Source: Deltaproteobacteria bacterium (GTDB taxonomy: Bacteria > Desulfobacterota > Binatia > UBA9968). Taken from it: 34,387 nucleotides of DNA. Shown piece by piece: positions 15,945 to 23,175 of the stretch. Under the pieces are notes generated by a model. That model was not told the origin of the DNA. It searched no databases and worked only from the letters and a program-made list of their open reading frames with translations. The position numbers and the translations under genes are program-made. The stretch lies in contig SHYW01000050.1 of NCBI GenBank assembly GCA_009692615.1, forward strand, positions 1-34,387, read 5' to 3'. Numbering within the stretch: position 1 is the first letter of the stretch; every line of letters begins with the position of its first letter.

Positions 15945-16853
15945 CTACAACAATAGCCCGTCACGCAAAAACATCAACGCGTCTTGCTCCTCTCCGCCTA
16001 AAGTTGCGTTGCCGTGAAAAAACCGATTGTTAAGAGAGATTCGTTCCGTCCTCGTTAACTTATAACAGCTTCCGTGAATCGCCAGACGGTTTTGCGACTC
16101 AGGCATTCTGAGTCTTTCAAGGTTTATCTTATCGTACCCGAATCCAAGAAATACGATTCGATTAGCTTCGTTTGTACAAGCGTGAGCCCGGGTAAATTCA
16201 GAAACTTTTTCTATGTCCATATCTTCGTGGATGATTCTTATGTTCTCACTCGCTAATCGTATCTGCGTATCCCTCGACAGATTTGACTTTCCATATTTGA
16301 GATATTTGCCACCTTGCCACGGAAGTAATCCTAGATGGCCATGTAGGTGAATGATTGGAACATGTTCCAATAACCGCGCAGTTGTTTCATCAGAGAGTCC
16401 GTAGGAGCGTTTGAATGCAGTAAACAAAAAGTGTTCAAATGATCGGTCGTAGTTGTAGGTTACGACTGTAAGGGCGTTGTTCTGAAACTCGTCCGGCATC
16501 GCATTTAAGTGCTTGTAGAGATAAAAATACAAGTTGTCACCTTGGGTCTCGAATAACTCGTTATGCAATTCATATCTCGTTAGCTCTTGTGCAATAGCAA
16601 CTTTGCCTATTTCAAGAAAACTAGGTCGGTGTTCGAGAAAGGCATCTACGGAATCTTTGCCAGACTCCCAGAACTCATTACGAAAATCTTCAATATCCTT
16701 GTCGTCAAACCCAATGTCGCGGAGTTCTTTGTACACTGCACTACCTGGGTCTAAGTTTCTAATAATATTGTTCCGTAGTTTGACACCCAAAGGGAACCCA
16801 AATGGGTGACTAGCACCGGCTCCAAAAACAAGAACAGTTGGAATGGTAATCAT
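15945..16853 (-). CDS. SIR2-like domain protein, possible NAD-degrading defence gene
   Basis: The product is 302 residues and belongs to the SIR2_2-type clade. NAD-binding marks are VLVFGAGASHPFGFPLG (near the N-terminus), TYNYDRSFEHFL, the catalytic-type His in IIHLHGHLG and VFLGFGYDKINLERL. Proteins of this group in phage-defence systems hydrolyse NAD to stop growth of infected cells; here it stands alone, with no partner gene next to it. I use ATG 16853; a TTG two codons earlier is also possible, and neither has a Shine-Dalgarno. Base composition is visibly lower in GC than its neighbours (lines I counted are about 35-52 percent against nearly 60), a sign of transfer. Repeats at 16905-17030 lie just upstream. 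Confidence 0.75.
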   Translation of the reverse strand: MITIPTVLVFGAGASHPFGFPLGVKLRNNIIRNLDPGSAVYKELRDIGFDDKDIEDFRNEFWESGKDSVDAFLEHRPSFLEIGKVAIAQELTRYELHNELFETQGDNLYFYLYKHLNAMPDEFQNNALTVVTYNYDRSFEHFLFTAFKRSYGLSDETTARLLEHVPIIHLHGHLGLLPWQGGKYLKYGKSNLSRDTQIRLASENIRIIHEDMDIEKVSEFTRAHACTNEANRIVFLGFGYDKINLERLRMPESQNRLAIHGSCYKLTRTERISLNNRFFHGNATLGGEEQDALMFLRDGLLL

Positions 16854-16904
16854 AGACAATGACTAGTGAGAATTAGGGCATCCGGATTTCCACGATTCCA
16901 GGAG

Positions 16905-17030
16905 AGGCTTGAGGGTCAGGACGGAGGCTTGAGGGTCAGACTTTTACATCACAACAATCTGAAAAGAAAGTCTGGAAGTAAAAGTCTGACCCCGCCCCCC
17001 AATGACGTTCATGTGACCCCAATGACATTC
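16905..17030. repeat. Repeat cluster upstream of the SIR2-like gene
   Basis: Three overlapping patterns are seen. A 15-base sequence AGGCTTGAGGGTCAG is repeated exactly at 16905-16919 and 16925-16939. A perfect 15-base inverted repeat, GGGTCAGACTTTTAC at 16933-16947 and its complement at 16978-16992, has a 30-base loop. A near-direct repeat, CCCAATGACGTTCATG then CCCAATGACATTCATG, follows at about 16998-17032. The pattern looks like the end of, or a scar from, a mobile element. Confidence 0.75.
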
Positions 17031-17163
17031 ATGGCATTTGCTCCGGTGATCGAATTTCAAAGCCCTGTTACACTGTAAGATCATTGCTGGCCCCCAATAA
17101 TTTCGATTAGACTCAACCCGTAACCTGGCGTCATGTAGCGATGAGACCGGAGTCGAGAAGGCT

Positions 17164-17865
17164 TCAGACAGCCATCCTGACCGGGTTTTTCTGGAAGTGG
17201 CTTTTCACTTCCTCGATATGCATCACATCGGCGTACTTGTGATGCATATCGAACAAGTTGACCTTGTGCGACAAGTGGCTTCGATCGAAGCAGCATTCTT
17301 CCACGACCACCACGTGATAGCCGTAGGAGTAGGCGTCGACCACCGAGGCGCGGACGCAGCCGCTCGTGCTTTCTCCGCAGACGATCAAGCTGTCGACCCC
17401 GAGACGCGTTAGATTTGCAACCAGAGCGGTGCCGAAGAACGCGCTCGCCCGCTGCTTGTAGACCACGATATCGCCCGGCTCGGGCTTGAAGTCGTCGCGG
17501 ATCTTGAACGATTCTTTTTCGCCGCGGAACTTGTGCTTGGTCGCGTAGACACCCGCCGGATTCACTTCGTCGCGGGTCTCGCTGGTGGTGTAGATCACGG
17601 GCAGGCGCTTTGCCCGCGCCAGGGCGATCAGCTCCTGGATCGGCTTGATCGCGTTGTGGGCGTAGAGGCCACACGATTTCTTGTGCTCCTTCACCACCTC
17701 CGCCACGGGGGTCGGCCCGCCTTCGAACACGAGGTTGTAGAGATCGATGGCCAGCAACGCAGAATTCCGGCCGACGTAGGTTTCCCGGTTGTAAGATTTG
17801 TAGACCTCGCGGATCTCGTCGTCCATCAAATCCTTCCAGCAATGCTCCTCAAATGTCTTGTTCAT
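17164..17865 (-). CDS. Isochorismatase-family cysteine hydrolase
   Basis: The product is a 233-residue hydrolase of the isochorismatase superfamily, closest in look to N-carbamoylsarcosine amidase-type enzymes that cleave amides or carbamoyl groups. The catalytic triad is visible: Asp41 in ALLAIDLYN, Lys137 in VVYKQRASAFFGT and Cys170 in CGESTSGCVRAS. The start ATG at 17865 has GGAGGACGACG directly before it. It is 16 bases downstream of the tctC-type gene in the same direction, so both probably share a transcript and may handle one imported amide or acid. The true substrate is unknown. Confidence 0.9.
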   Translation of the reverse strand: MNKTFEEHCWKDLMDDEIREVYKSYNRETYVGRNSALLAIDLYNLVFEGGPTPVAEVVKEHKKSCGLYAHNAIKPIQELIALARAKRLPVIYTTSETRDEVNPAGVYATKHKFRGEKESFKIRDDFKPEPGDIVVYKQRASAFFGTALVANLTRLGVDSLIVCGESTSGCVRASVVDAYSYGYHVVVVEECCFDRSHLSHKVNLFDMHHKYADVMHIEEVKSHFQKNPVRMAV

Positions 17866-17881
17866 CGTCGTCCTCCGATTG

Positions 17882-18985
17882 TTATTGCAGAAGCTTCTCC
17901 AGACGTTTCACCATCTGCGGCGAAGGCGCCATCACTTCCCGCGCCAACCGCTCCAGTTCAGGGCCGCTCTTGGCATTGATATCGAGGTTCAGCTTGCGCG
18001 CCTCGGCGAGGAACTCAAGATTTTTCATCGTTTTAGAGAAAGAGTCACGCAAAAGATCCAGGCGATCCTTCGGCAACCCCGGCGGCGCTACAAACGGCCT
18101 GCCGAAATCCGGCGCTCCCAAGACCACCTTCATAAACTCGAGATCCTCTTTGCCGATCTGCTGTTTTTGCGCCAGCTCCCAAACCGTCGGCACATCGGGC
18201 AACGCAGCATGCCTCTCCCTTCCACTATGAACCACCACCCGAATGAAGCCGGTCTTGACCCATGTTTTCAACGGCTCCGCGCTGAGAAGCGTGGTGATGC
18301 TGATTGAACGGCAGACCGCCTCGCCAATTTCGATAGCGAGGTTCATGGCTCCCGAACCTTGATAACCCAGCACCTGCTTGAATTTCGCGCCGAACACCTC
18401 GGTAAGAAGCCGGATGAACGCATAGTTCGGCGACCCCGCCGCGCTGTCAGCGCAGACCACGGGTTCCCGGGCCGCACTGATGTCATCCAGGCTTCGATGG
18501 CCGGAATCGCTCCGGACAAAAACGCTGATAATATTGGGCTGGTCCGTGCCGATCCAGCCGAACTTCACCCAGTCGAATTTGATCTCCGGTTTGGCGAGGA
18601 GCTGCGCCTGATAGAGTCCCGCAGCGATGAGGCCCAGGGTGAGCCCGTCGGGCTTTGCCACGCTGTAGACATAATTTGCCGCAATCGCTCCGGCGGCGCC
18701 GGGCATATTCTGGACCACGAACTGCGGGTTTCCGGGAATCTGCCTCGGCAGGTGCCGGGCCACAAGCCTGGCCAGCAGATCGCTGCCGCCGCCCGCCGTT
18801 CCGTAATCGACGATCCGAATGGTCTTGTCTTCATAAAACGGGCGAGCCTGGGCCCATGCGTTTAGAGTTTGTAAGATAACCGAGATGGTTGCACAGCAAA
18901 AAAGCAAGACCCACATATGGATAGTCTTTTTAAACGACCTTTTTCTATGACCGGAGCCATATCGCAGGACCGGGAGAGATGTCAA
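17882..18985 (-). CDS. TctC/Bug-type tricarboxylate transporter binding protein
   Basis: The product, up to 367 residues, is a periplasmic binding protein of the tripartite tricarboxylate transporter family. After a long basic leader (HRKRSFKKTIH) come a hydrophobic signal segment (MWVLLFCCATISVIL) and a likely cleavage near AWAQ. The mature part opens FYEDKTIRIVDYGTAGGGSD and has the family's LPRQIPGNPQFVV and NMPGAAGAIAANYVY. No TctA/TctB membrane genes are in the window, typical of Bug proteins encoded as orphans. The start is uncertain: TTG 18985 keeps the basic leader, while ATG 18916 would remove it. Operon with the isochorismatase-family gene is likely (16-base gap). Confidence 0.8.
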   Translation of the reverse strand: MTSLPVLRYGSGHRKRSFKKTIHMWVLLFCCATISVILQTLNAWAQARPFYEDKTIRIVDYGTAGGGSDLLARLVARHLPRQIPGNPQFVVQNMPGAAGAIAANYVYSVAKPDGLTLGLIAAGLYQAQLLAKPEIKFDWVKFGWIGTDQPNIISVFVRSDSGHRSLDDISAAREPVVCADSAAGSPNYAFIRLLTEVFGAKFKQVLGYQGSGAMNLAIEIGEAVCRSISITTLLSAEPLKTWVKTGFIRVVVHSGRERHAALPDVPTVWELAQKQQIGKEDLEFMKVVLGAPDFGRPFVAPPGLPKDRLDLLRDSFSKTMKNLEFLAEARKLNLDINAKSGPELERLAREVMAPSPQMVKRLEKLLQ

Positions 18986-19072
18986 TTCCTTATTCTGCTT
19001 GATAAAAAACCCACTGTTGTACCGGGCGGCTCGGCCGGAGAGCAGTCGGGAGGCACCCGAAAGGTTCGATAT

Positions 19073-19107
19073 GGCGCCGCTCGCTCGAACTCAGAGCGAG
19101 CGGCGCC
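19073..19107. repeat. Perfect 14-base GC-rich hairpin
   Basis: GGCGCCGCTCGCTC (19073-19086) and its exact complement (19094-19107) flank a 7-base loop. It lies 34 bases beyond the stop of the IS91-type transposase remnant and upstream of the tctC-type gene. No T-run follows on either strand, so a standard terminator is unlikely. It could be part of an IS91-type terminal or origin region; that is inference. Confidence 0.7.
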
Positions 19108-19140
19108 GTCGGCTTGCCCTGGCAAGCGGTTTTCGGCTCC

Positions 19141-19330
19141 TCAGATCGTTTGGAATAGATCGAATCGGCGAGCCGGGGCACGCGGCGGGGCGCGGGTCGG
19201 CAGGCCGAGATGGCTGAGGATCTTGTCGATCACCGGCGGATCTTCGATGGCCTGCCCTGAGCAGCCTGTCGAACGGGCAGCGATGATCTTCAAGCTGCCG
19301 CCGCAGTTCGGGCAGTGTTCGATGTCTAGG
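19141..19330 (-). pseudogene. C-terminal remnant of an IS91-type transposase
   Basis: The minus strand encodes DIEHCPNCGGSLKIIAA, then after a 27-base repeat IEDPPVIDKILSHLGLPTRA, ending DLFQTI and a stop at 19141. This is the characteristic end of IS91/Y2-type transposases, with its Cys-x-x-Cys zinc knuckle. The N-terminal catalytic part is missing and an in-frame TAG lies a few codons upstream of DIEH. Between IIAA and IED, a palindromic repeat adds residues of the type RSTGCSGQ. The remnant marks an old insertion in the region that contains the degraded cupin fragment. Confidence 0.75.
19251..19280. repeat. CCTGAGC/GTCGAACGGG-type short repeat
   Basis: CCTGCCCTGAGCAGCCTGTC then GAACGGGCAG forms an imperfect palindrome. 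The words CCTGAGC and TGTCGAA followed by GGG recur in the nested repeat at 31885-31970. Here it has landed inside the transposase remnant without shifting its frame. Confidence 0.6.
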
Positions 19331-19440
19331 AACCTTGTCAGACTTGCCTAAGTCTACTAACTTTCTTTCTCATCATACCGATTCCGTTTTCGCTCTCCAG
19401 CTGGAGAGGCGCAGTCCATTTAAACCTTTGTACGAAGCAA

Positions 19441-19706
19441 TCAAAGCACCGGCATGGCGCTCTTCACGACTTTTTTCTTAAGTTCGTCCTCGTAGTGTTT
19501 GCGCACGTAGGGATCTTCATCGGCGTATTCGATCAGCGTGCCGCCCTGCTTGATATAGACACCGTCTTCGCTGCGTTTGTCCGCGATTTTAAAACCGATG
19601 GGGTGGATGCGGCTGCCGTAACGCAGCGCTGAGTGACGAGCGGGGTCGGCGCCGCTATCGAAATGTTCCTGGAACCGACCACCGCTCGTGCGGCGGCATA
19701 GCCGAT
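19441..19706 (-). pseudogene. Degraded C-terminal fragment of a cupin gene
   Basis: The minus strand encodes FQEHFDSGADPARHSALRYG, then SRIHPIGFKIADKRSEDGVY and GGTLIEYADEDPYVRKHYED, ending SAMPVL at 19441. It aligns closely with the end of the cupin gene at 20296-21423 (FHQHFNTGADPARHLALRYG and following). Upstream the match resumes in another frame (PPHERW, about 19690), so there is at least one frameshift, and everything N-terminal to that is gone. It is a second, decayed copy of the same type of gene, next to the transposase remnant. Confidence 0.75.
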
Positions 19707-19742
19707 TGCCGCGTTAGGCAGATTGGTGCTAAACTCTTGGCA

Positions 19743-19964
19743 ATGAGTGACAGGGACCTTGCTGAGATACTTAAACTTCCGTCTGAGGAACGGCTTCGGC
19801 TCGTGGAGTTACTTTGGGAGAGTCTGCGAACCACGCCCAATGAGTTACCCTTGAGCGTGGCCCATCGCGCCGCGCTCGATGCGGAGCTTGCCGACCATCA
19901 GCTCGACCCGACCAATGTCCTGACCTTAGAAGAAGTGCTTTCCGGAATTCGCAAACCTCAATGA
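19743..19964 (+). CDS. Addiction-module antitoxin
   Basis: The product is a 73-residue acidic protein of the short 'addiction module component' family (PF09720-type). Visible is the family's SEERLRLVELLWESL helix and the C-terminal LTLEEVLSGIRK tail that usually wraps the toxin. I start at ATG 19743. Its stop overlaps the toxin's ATG (ATGA), a usual arrangement for coupled antitoxin-toxin translation. In an intact system it would neutralise a ParE/RelE-type toxin and repress its own promoter, but the toxin here is interrupted. Confidence 0.8.
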   Translation: MSDRDLAEILKLPSEERLRLVELLWESLRTTPNELPLSVAHRAALDAELADHQLDPTNVLTLEEVLSGIRKPQ

Positions 19965-20284
19965 GTCTGCCGGTCGTTTATCGCCGGCGTGTTCAGAGCG
20001 ACCTTGCCGCGGCGTTCGATTGATACGAAGAGCAGAGTGTTGGACTCGGTGAAAAACTTCTCACCTCAGTTGGCGAAACCTTTCAGCGCATCGAAGAATT
20101 CCGGGAAATGTTTGCCTGCGTGCATGGCGAGGTTCGCCGCGCCATTGTCAGCCGATTCCCGTTCGCGGTATTCTATTTGGTAGAACCATCCCGGGTTGTG
20201 ATTCTACGAGTGCTCCATACCTCGCGCGATCCTCGACTCTGGCCTCAGCCGAAATTCAAGCCCAGAGCCATCGATAATTCGTAA
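19961..20284 (+). pseudogene. ParE/RelE-type toxin gene with in-frame TGA
   Basis: Read through, the frame gives 107 residues: VVYRRRVQSDLAAAFD, then TGA at 20021-20023, then YEEQSVGLGEKLLTSVGETF, FREMFACVHGEVRRAIVSRF and PFAVFYLVEPSRVVILRVLH. This is a complete ParE/RelE-fold toxin. Relatives have Trp in the motif FDWYEEQ, so TGG to TGA is the simplest explanation. The ATG overlaps the antitoxin stop. As it stands, only 20 residues would be made, so the toxin is inactive unless the codon is read through. It converges on the cupin gene, whose stop is 12 bases away. Confidence 0.75.
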
Positions 20285-20295
20285 GGCGATAACGG

Positions 20296-21423
20296 TCAGA
20301 TCTTCGGCATCGCCGACGTGACGCCGCGCTTGGCGCACTCGTCCTCGTAGTGTTTGCGCACATACAGATCTTCGTCGGCGTACTCGATCAGCGTGCCGCC
20401 TTGTTTGATGTCGATGTAGACGCCGTCTTCGCTGCGTTTGTCGGCGATTTTGAAACCGATGGGATGGATGCGGCTGCCGTAGCGTAGCGCTAGGTGGCGC
20501 GCCGGATCGGCGCCGGTGTTGAAGTGTTGATGGAACCAGCCGCCGCCGGGGCAGTAGACGCTGCCGGCTTTCCATTTGACCTCGACGACGTCTTCGGCGC
20601 GGCCGGCTTCGAATGGATGCGTGCCCAACTCTTTCGACCACAACAAGACGTAACCCGAGGATTGCAGGCCGAGGAGAATCGCGCCGGCGCCGTGATAGTG
20701 CGCCTTGTGGTAGCGCGCCGCCGGCCAGGTGGCGAGATGGCCGATTAAACTGTTGCCGGCGATTTCAAACTGGGTGATGCCGACGCCGGCGCCTTTGACT
20801 TCGCGCTTGTCGACGCTGGCGGTTTGAATGTCGCTGATAAAATTGGTCTCCCAGATGTGCTGCATGCCGTCTTCGTAGCGTTTCAGGCCTTGATTGAAAT
20901 AACCGTCGGCGGCTGTGTATCGGTCGGAAAAATTGTATGGGCAGTTAAAAATAAATTCTTCGTTATGCACGATGTCCATCACCAAGGGCGCGTTAGTGAC
21001 GGCCAAATATTTCACCGGCGTGCGGCCGCCGTTGATCAGGCGGTGATTGCTATTGAGCGGCGGCGCGAACAAACTCCACGGCCCCCATTCGAACATCTGC
21101 TTGGTGCCGCCGTCCTGCCAGACTTCGGTGGCGCCGTTGCCTTCGAGGATGACGATCACTTCTTCGTAAAAATGTTTTTCCTCCTTCAACGCGCCGCCGG
21201 CGGGAATCTCGCCGACGTACATGCCGGTGACGCCTTCCATGCCGTAGAGATTGAGCAACGCCGCCTTGCCGCCGGTGCGCGCCTATGGCGCCATCGCCAC
21301 GTCGCGGACATCTTCGACGCCGAAGCCGTCGACGACGGGAAGGCCTTGTTTCGCCGCCCATTTGAAGTAAGTGGTTTTGCGGAAGGCCGCCATCAAGGCT
21401 TCGACACGTTGATCGATCGACAT
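20296..21423 (-). pseudogene. Two-cupin protein gene with in-frame TAG
   Basis: Read through, the frame gives 375 residues from ATG 21423 (GGGAG is seven bases upstream): MSIDQRVEALMAAFRKTTYF, DGFGVEDVRDVAMAP, then TAG at 21283-21285, then ARTGGKAALLNLYGMEGVTG. Relatives likely have Trp there (PW; TGG to TAG). The rest contains two cupin domains resembling gentisate-dioxygenase-type bicupins: an N-terminal one around KHFYEEVIVILEGNGATEVW and a C-terminal one around HKAHYHGAGAILLGLQSSGYVLLW with GGWFHQHFN. His and Glu metal ligands are present in the second cupin. Restart at TTG 21258 could yield both cupins without the N-terminal 55 residues, so some activity is possible. Confidence 0.8.
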
Positions 21424-21559
21424 TTGAATGCTCCCTTAGGCGAAATTTACTCTCTAAGCTCGATGCTTATCATAAATTACCTAGCGCCGAAATATTTCTT
21501 GGCCCAAATGCTAAAACTCATTTAGCTCCCGCGCCAAAGCATGTTAAGCTGCATCGGCC

Positions 21560-22084
21560 ATGGGTTCCTTTCGCAATTATCTGCTCTTAATGCTCGCGCT
21601 GATTATTTCGGCCTGCTCTTATCCCATGAGCATGACATCCCTCGAAGGTGAAAAATTTAACGGGCGCTATCGTTTGGGTCGTGACGATTCATGGCTGATG
21701 CAGATATACGGTCCGGAAAATGAAGTGTTGATCGGCCGGATGATTCGCGTCGACCGCACCGTATTCGCTCAAGACTATGAGAAGTCCTTCGGCCTCGGCT
21801 CGATCGAAATGGACGGTCCAGATCTGTCGCGTCATAGCGCAGCCTTCGGCGGTTTGTTGGGCCGATCCTCGGCGTTTCATGAAACCGCCTACGCCGAGCC
21901 AAGGGATAAATCTTCAGGACAGGTCGGCACAACGGTCAGCGGCCCGCTGTTTTATTGGCTCGCGTCGCTACATGGCGACCGGCGCCTGGCGCTTGGCTGC
22001 TTTCTGATCGGCTCGGCCTACACGGGCCACGGCATCGGCCGTTGCAAGAGCCAATCGGGCAAAGAGTATAGTGTCGAGTTTTAA
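21560..22084 (+). CDS. Predicted lipoprotein, unknown function
   Basis: The product is 174 residues with a lipoprotein signal, LLLMLALIISAC (lipobox with Cys19), so it is probably anchored in the inner or outer membrane facing the periplasm. The mature part is a beta-rich domain (GEKFNGRYRLGRDDSWLMQI, LIGRMIRVDRTVFA) with two late Cys (GCFLIGSAYTGHGIGRCKS). No known domain recognised. It is transcribed separately from the cupin gene, divergently, and 43 bases upstream of the LLM oxidoreductase gene. Confidence 0.75.
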   Translation: MGSFRNYLLLMLALIISACSYPMSMTSLEGEKFNGRYRLGRDDSWLMQIYGPENEVLIGRMIRVDRTVFAQDYEKSFGLGSIEMDGPDLSRHSAAFGGLLGRSSAFHETAYAEPRDKSSGQVGTTVSGPLFYWLASLHGDRRLALGCFLIGSAYTGHGIGRCKSQSGKEYSVEF

Positions 22085-22127
22085 TCCAATCATGCACCTC
22101 TTTTGATTCCGCCAATTCTTTCTCCTC

Positions 22128-23120
22128 ATGAGTAGCGCTTTGAAATTCGGCTTGTTGCTGCCCCATTTTGGCGAGCATGCTTCGGTGGCGAACTGTCTCG
22201 ATGGCGCGCGCCGCGCCGAAGCTTTGGGCATCGACAGCGTCTGGGTGCGCGATCATTTGGTTTTCACGCCCCATCCGGGCGAGGGGAGCAGCGATAATTC
22301 TCACATCGAAAGTCTCTTGCTGCTCGCGGCGGTGGCGGCGGCGACGCGCAAGATACAATTGGGCACGGCAATGACGATTTGCCATCGCCATGCGATCCAT
22401 CTGGCGCAATCAGTGGCTGGGCTCAGTGCGATTTCCGATGGCCGCGTCATCCTCGGTCTTGGCCTCGGAGGTTTTCCCCATGAGTTCGCTGCGGCCGGTC
22501 GGCCGAGCACGTTGACGGAGCGGGCGAAGCTCGCCGAGATCAATATCGATATTTGCCGTAAATTGTGGGCAGGCGAAACGCTGACGCACAAGAGCGAATA
22601 CTTCGCCTTTGAAAACGTTGCGCTCAAGCCGACGCCGGTGAAACCAGTGCCGCTATTCATCGGCGGCAGTACACCGGCGGCTTGCCGGCGCGCCGTGGCA
22701 GCTGGCGATGGCTGGATGCCGGCGCGGATCAATTTGCCGACCTTCGCAAAGCGCGTCGAATACTTGCGCGCTCTGTGTCAGCAAGCTCAGAAACCGATGG
22801 TGCAGACTGCCGTGATGCCCTTTACCACGGTTGGCAAAAATCGGGACGATGCACTGCGCGGTATCGACGTAAAAAATTTGATCGACGATGCCTATAATTT
22901 TTCCATGTGGGTAAAACCGCCGTCGGGCAAGTTCGAAACTCTGGAAGACATCCGCGGCGTGATCCTCGCCGGCTCGCCGGCCGACATCGTGCGCGAATGC
23001 CGCGCCTACCAACAAGCCGGCGCCGATCACATCGTCTTCGACCTCCGATTACGCTTCACGGATTGGTTTGAACAGATCGATTTATTAGGCACAGAAGTGT
23101 TGCCGGCGCTATGCGGCTGA
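22128..23120 (+). CDS. LLM-class flavin-dependent oxidoreductase
   Basis: The product is 330 residues of the luciferase-like monooxygenase family, which use FMN or F420 to oxidise small molecules. Marks are FGLLLPHFG (7-15), DSVWVRDHLVF (36-46), LGTAMTICHRHAIHLAQSVA, SDGRVILGLGLGGFPHEFAA and PLFIGGSTPAACRRAVAAGDGW. The HH-like and Gly-rich features (RHAIHLAQ, LGLGLGG) are typical of the TIGR03619/F420-type subgroup, but the cofactor cannot be decided by eye. Length is normal. No partner flavin reductase is near. It converges with the methyltransferase fusion gene downstream. Confidence 0.85.
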   Translation: MSSALKFGLLLPHFGEHASVANCLDGARRAEALGIDSVWVRDHLVFTPHPGEGSSDNSHIESLLLLAAVAAATRKIQLGTAMTICHRHAIHLAQSVAGLSAISDGRVILGLGLGGFPHEFAAAGRPSTLTERAKLAEINIDICRKLWAGETLTHKSEYFAFENVALKPTPVKPVPLFIGGSTPAACRRAVAAGDGWMPARINLPTFAKRVEYLRALCQQAQKPMVQTAVMPFTTVGKNRDDALRGIDVKNLIDDAYNFSMWVKPPSGKFETLEDIRGVILAGSPADIVRECRAYQQAGADHIVFDLRLRFTDWFEQIDLLGTEVLPALCG

Positions 23121-23129
23121 ACGGTTAGG

Positions 23130-23159
23130 GGTAAGGGTTTTTTGATCGGACGCCTTACC
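23130..23159. terminator. Possible bidirectional terminator
   Basis: GGTAAGG (23130-23136) pairs with CCTTACC (23153-23159) around a loop starting with TTTTTTG. It lies between two convergent genes (LLM oxidoreductase and the methyltransferase fusion) and related words (TTTACCCCTTAC) follow at about 23169-23180. The stem is short and the T-run is in the loop, so it is a weak candidate. Confidence 0.35.
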
Positions 23160-23175
23160 GTTCACCCTTTACCCC

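Noticed and set aside
19393-19408. Palindrome CTCTCCAGCTGGAGAG
   Set aside because: A perfect 16-base palindrome, but isolated and without a nearby gene start it would control; could be chance.
838-21423. Changed genetic code or selenocysteine to explain the in-frame stops
   Set aside because: Both TGA and TAG are involved, both end ordinary genes in the window, and no SECIS-like hairpin was evident after the TGA codons.
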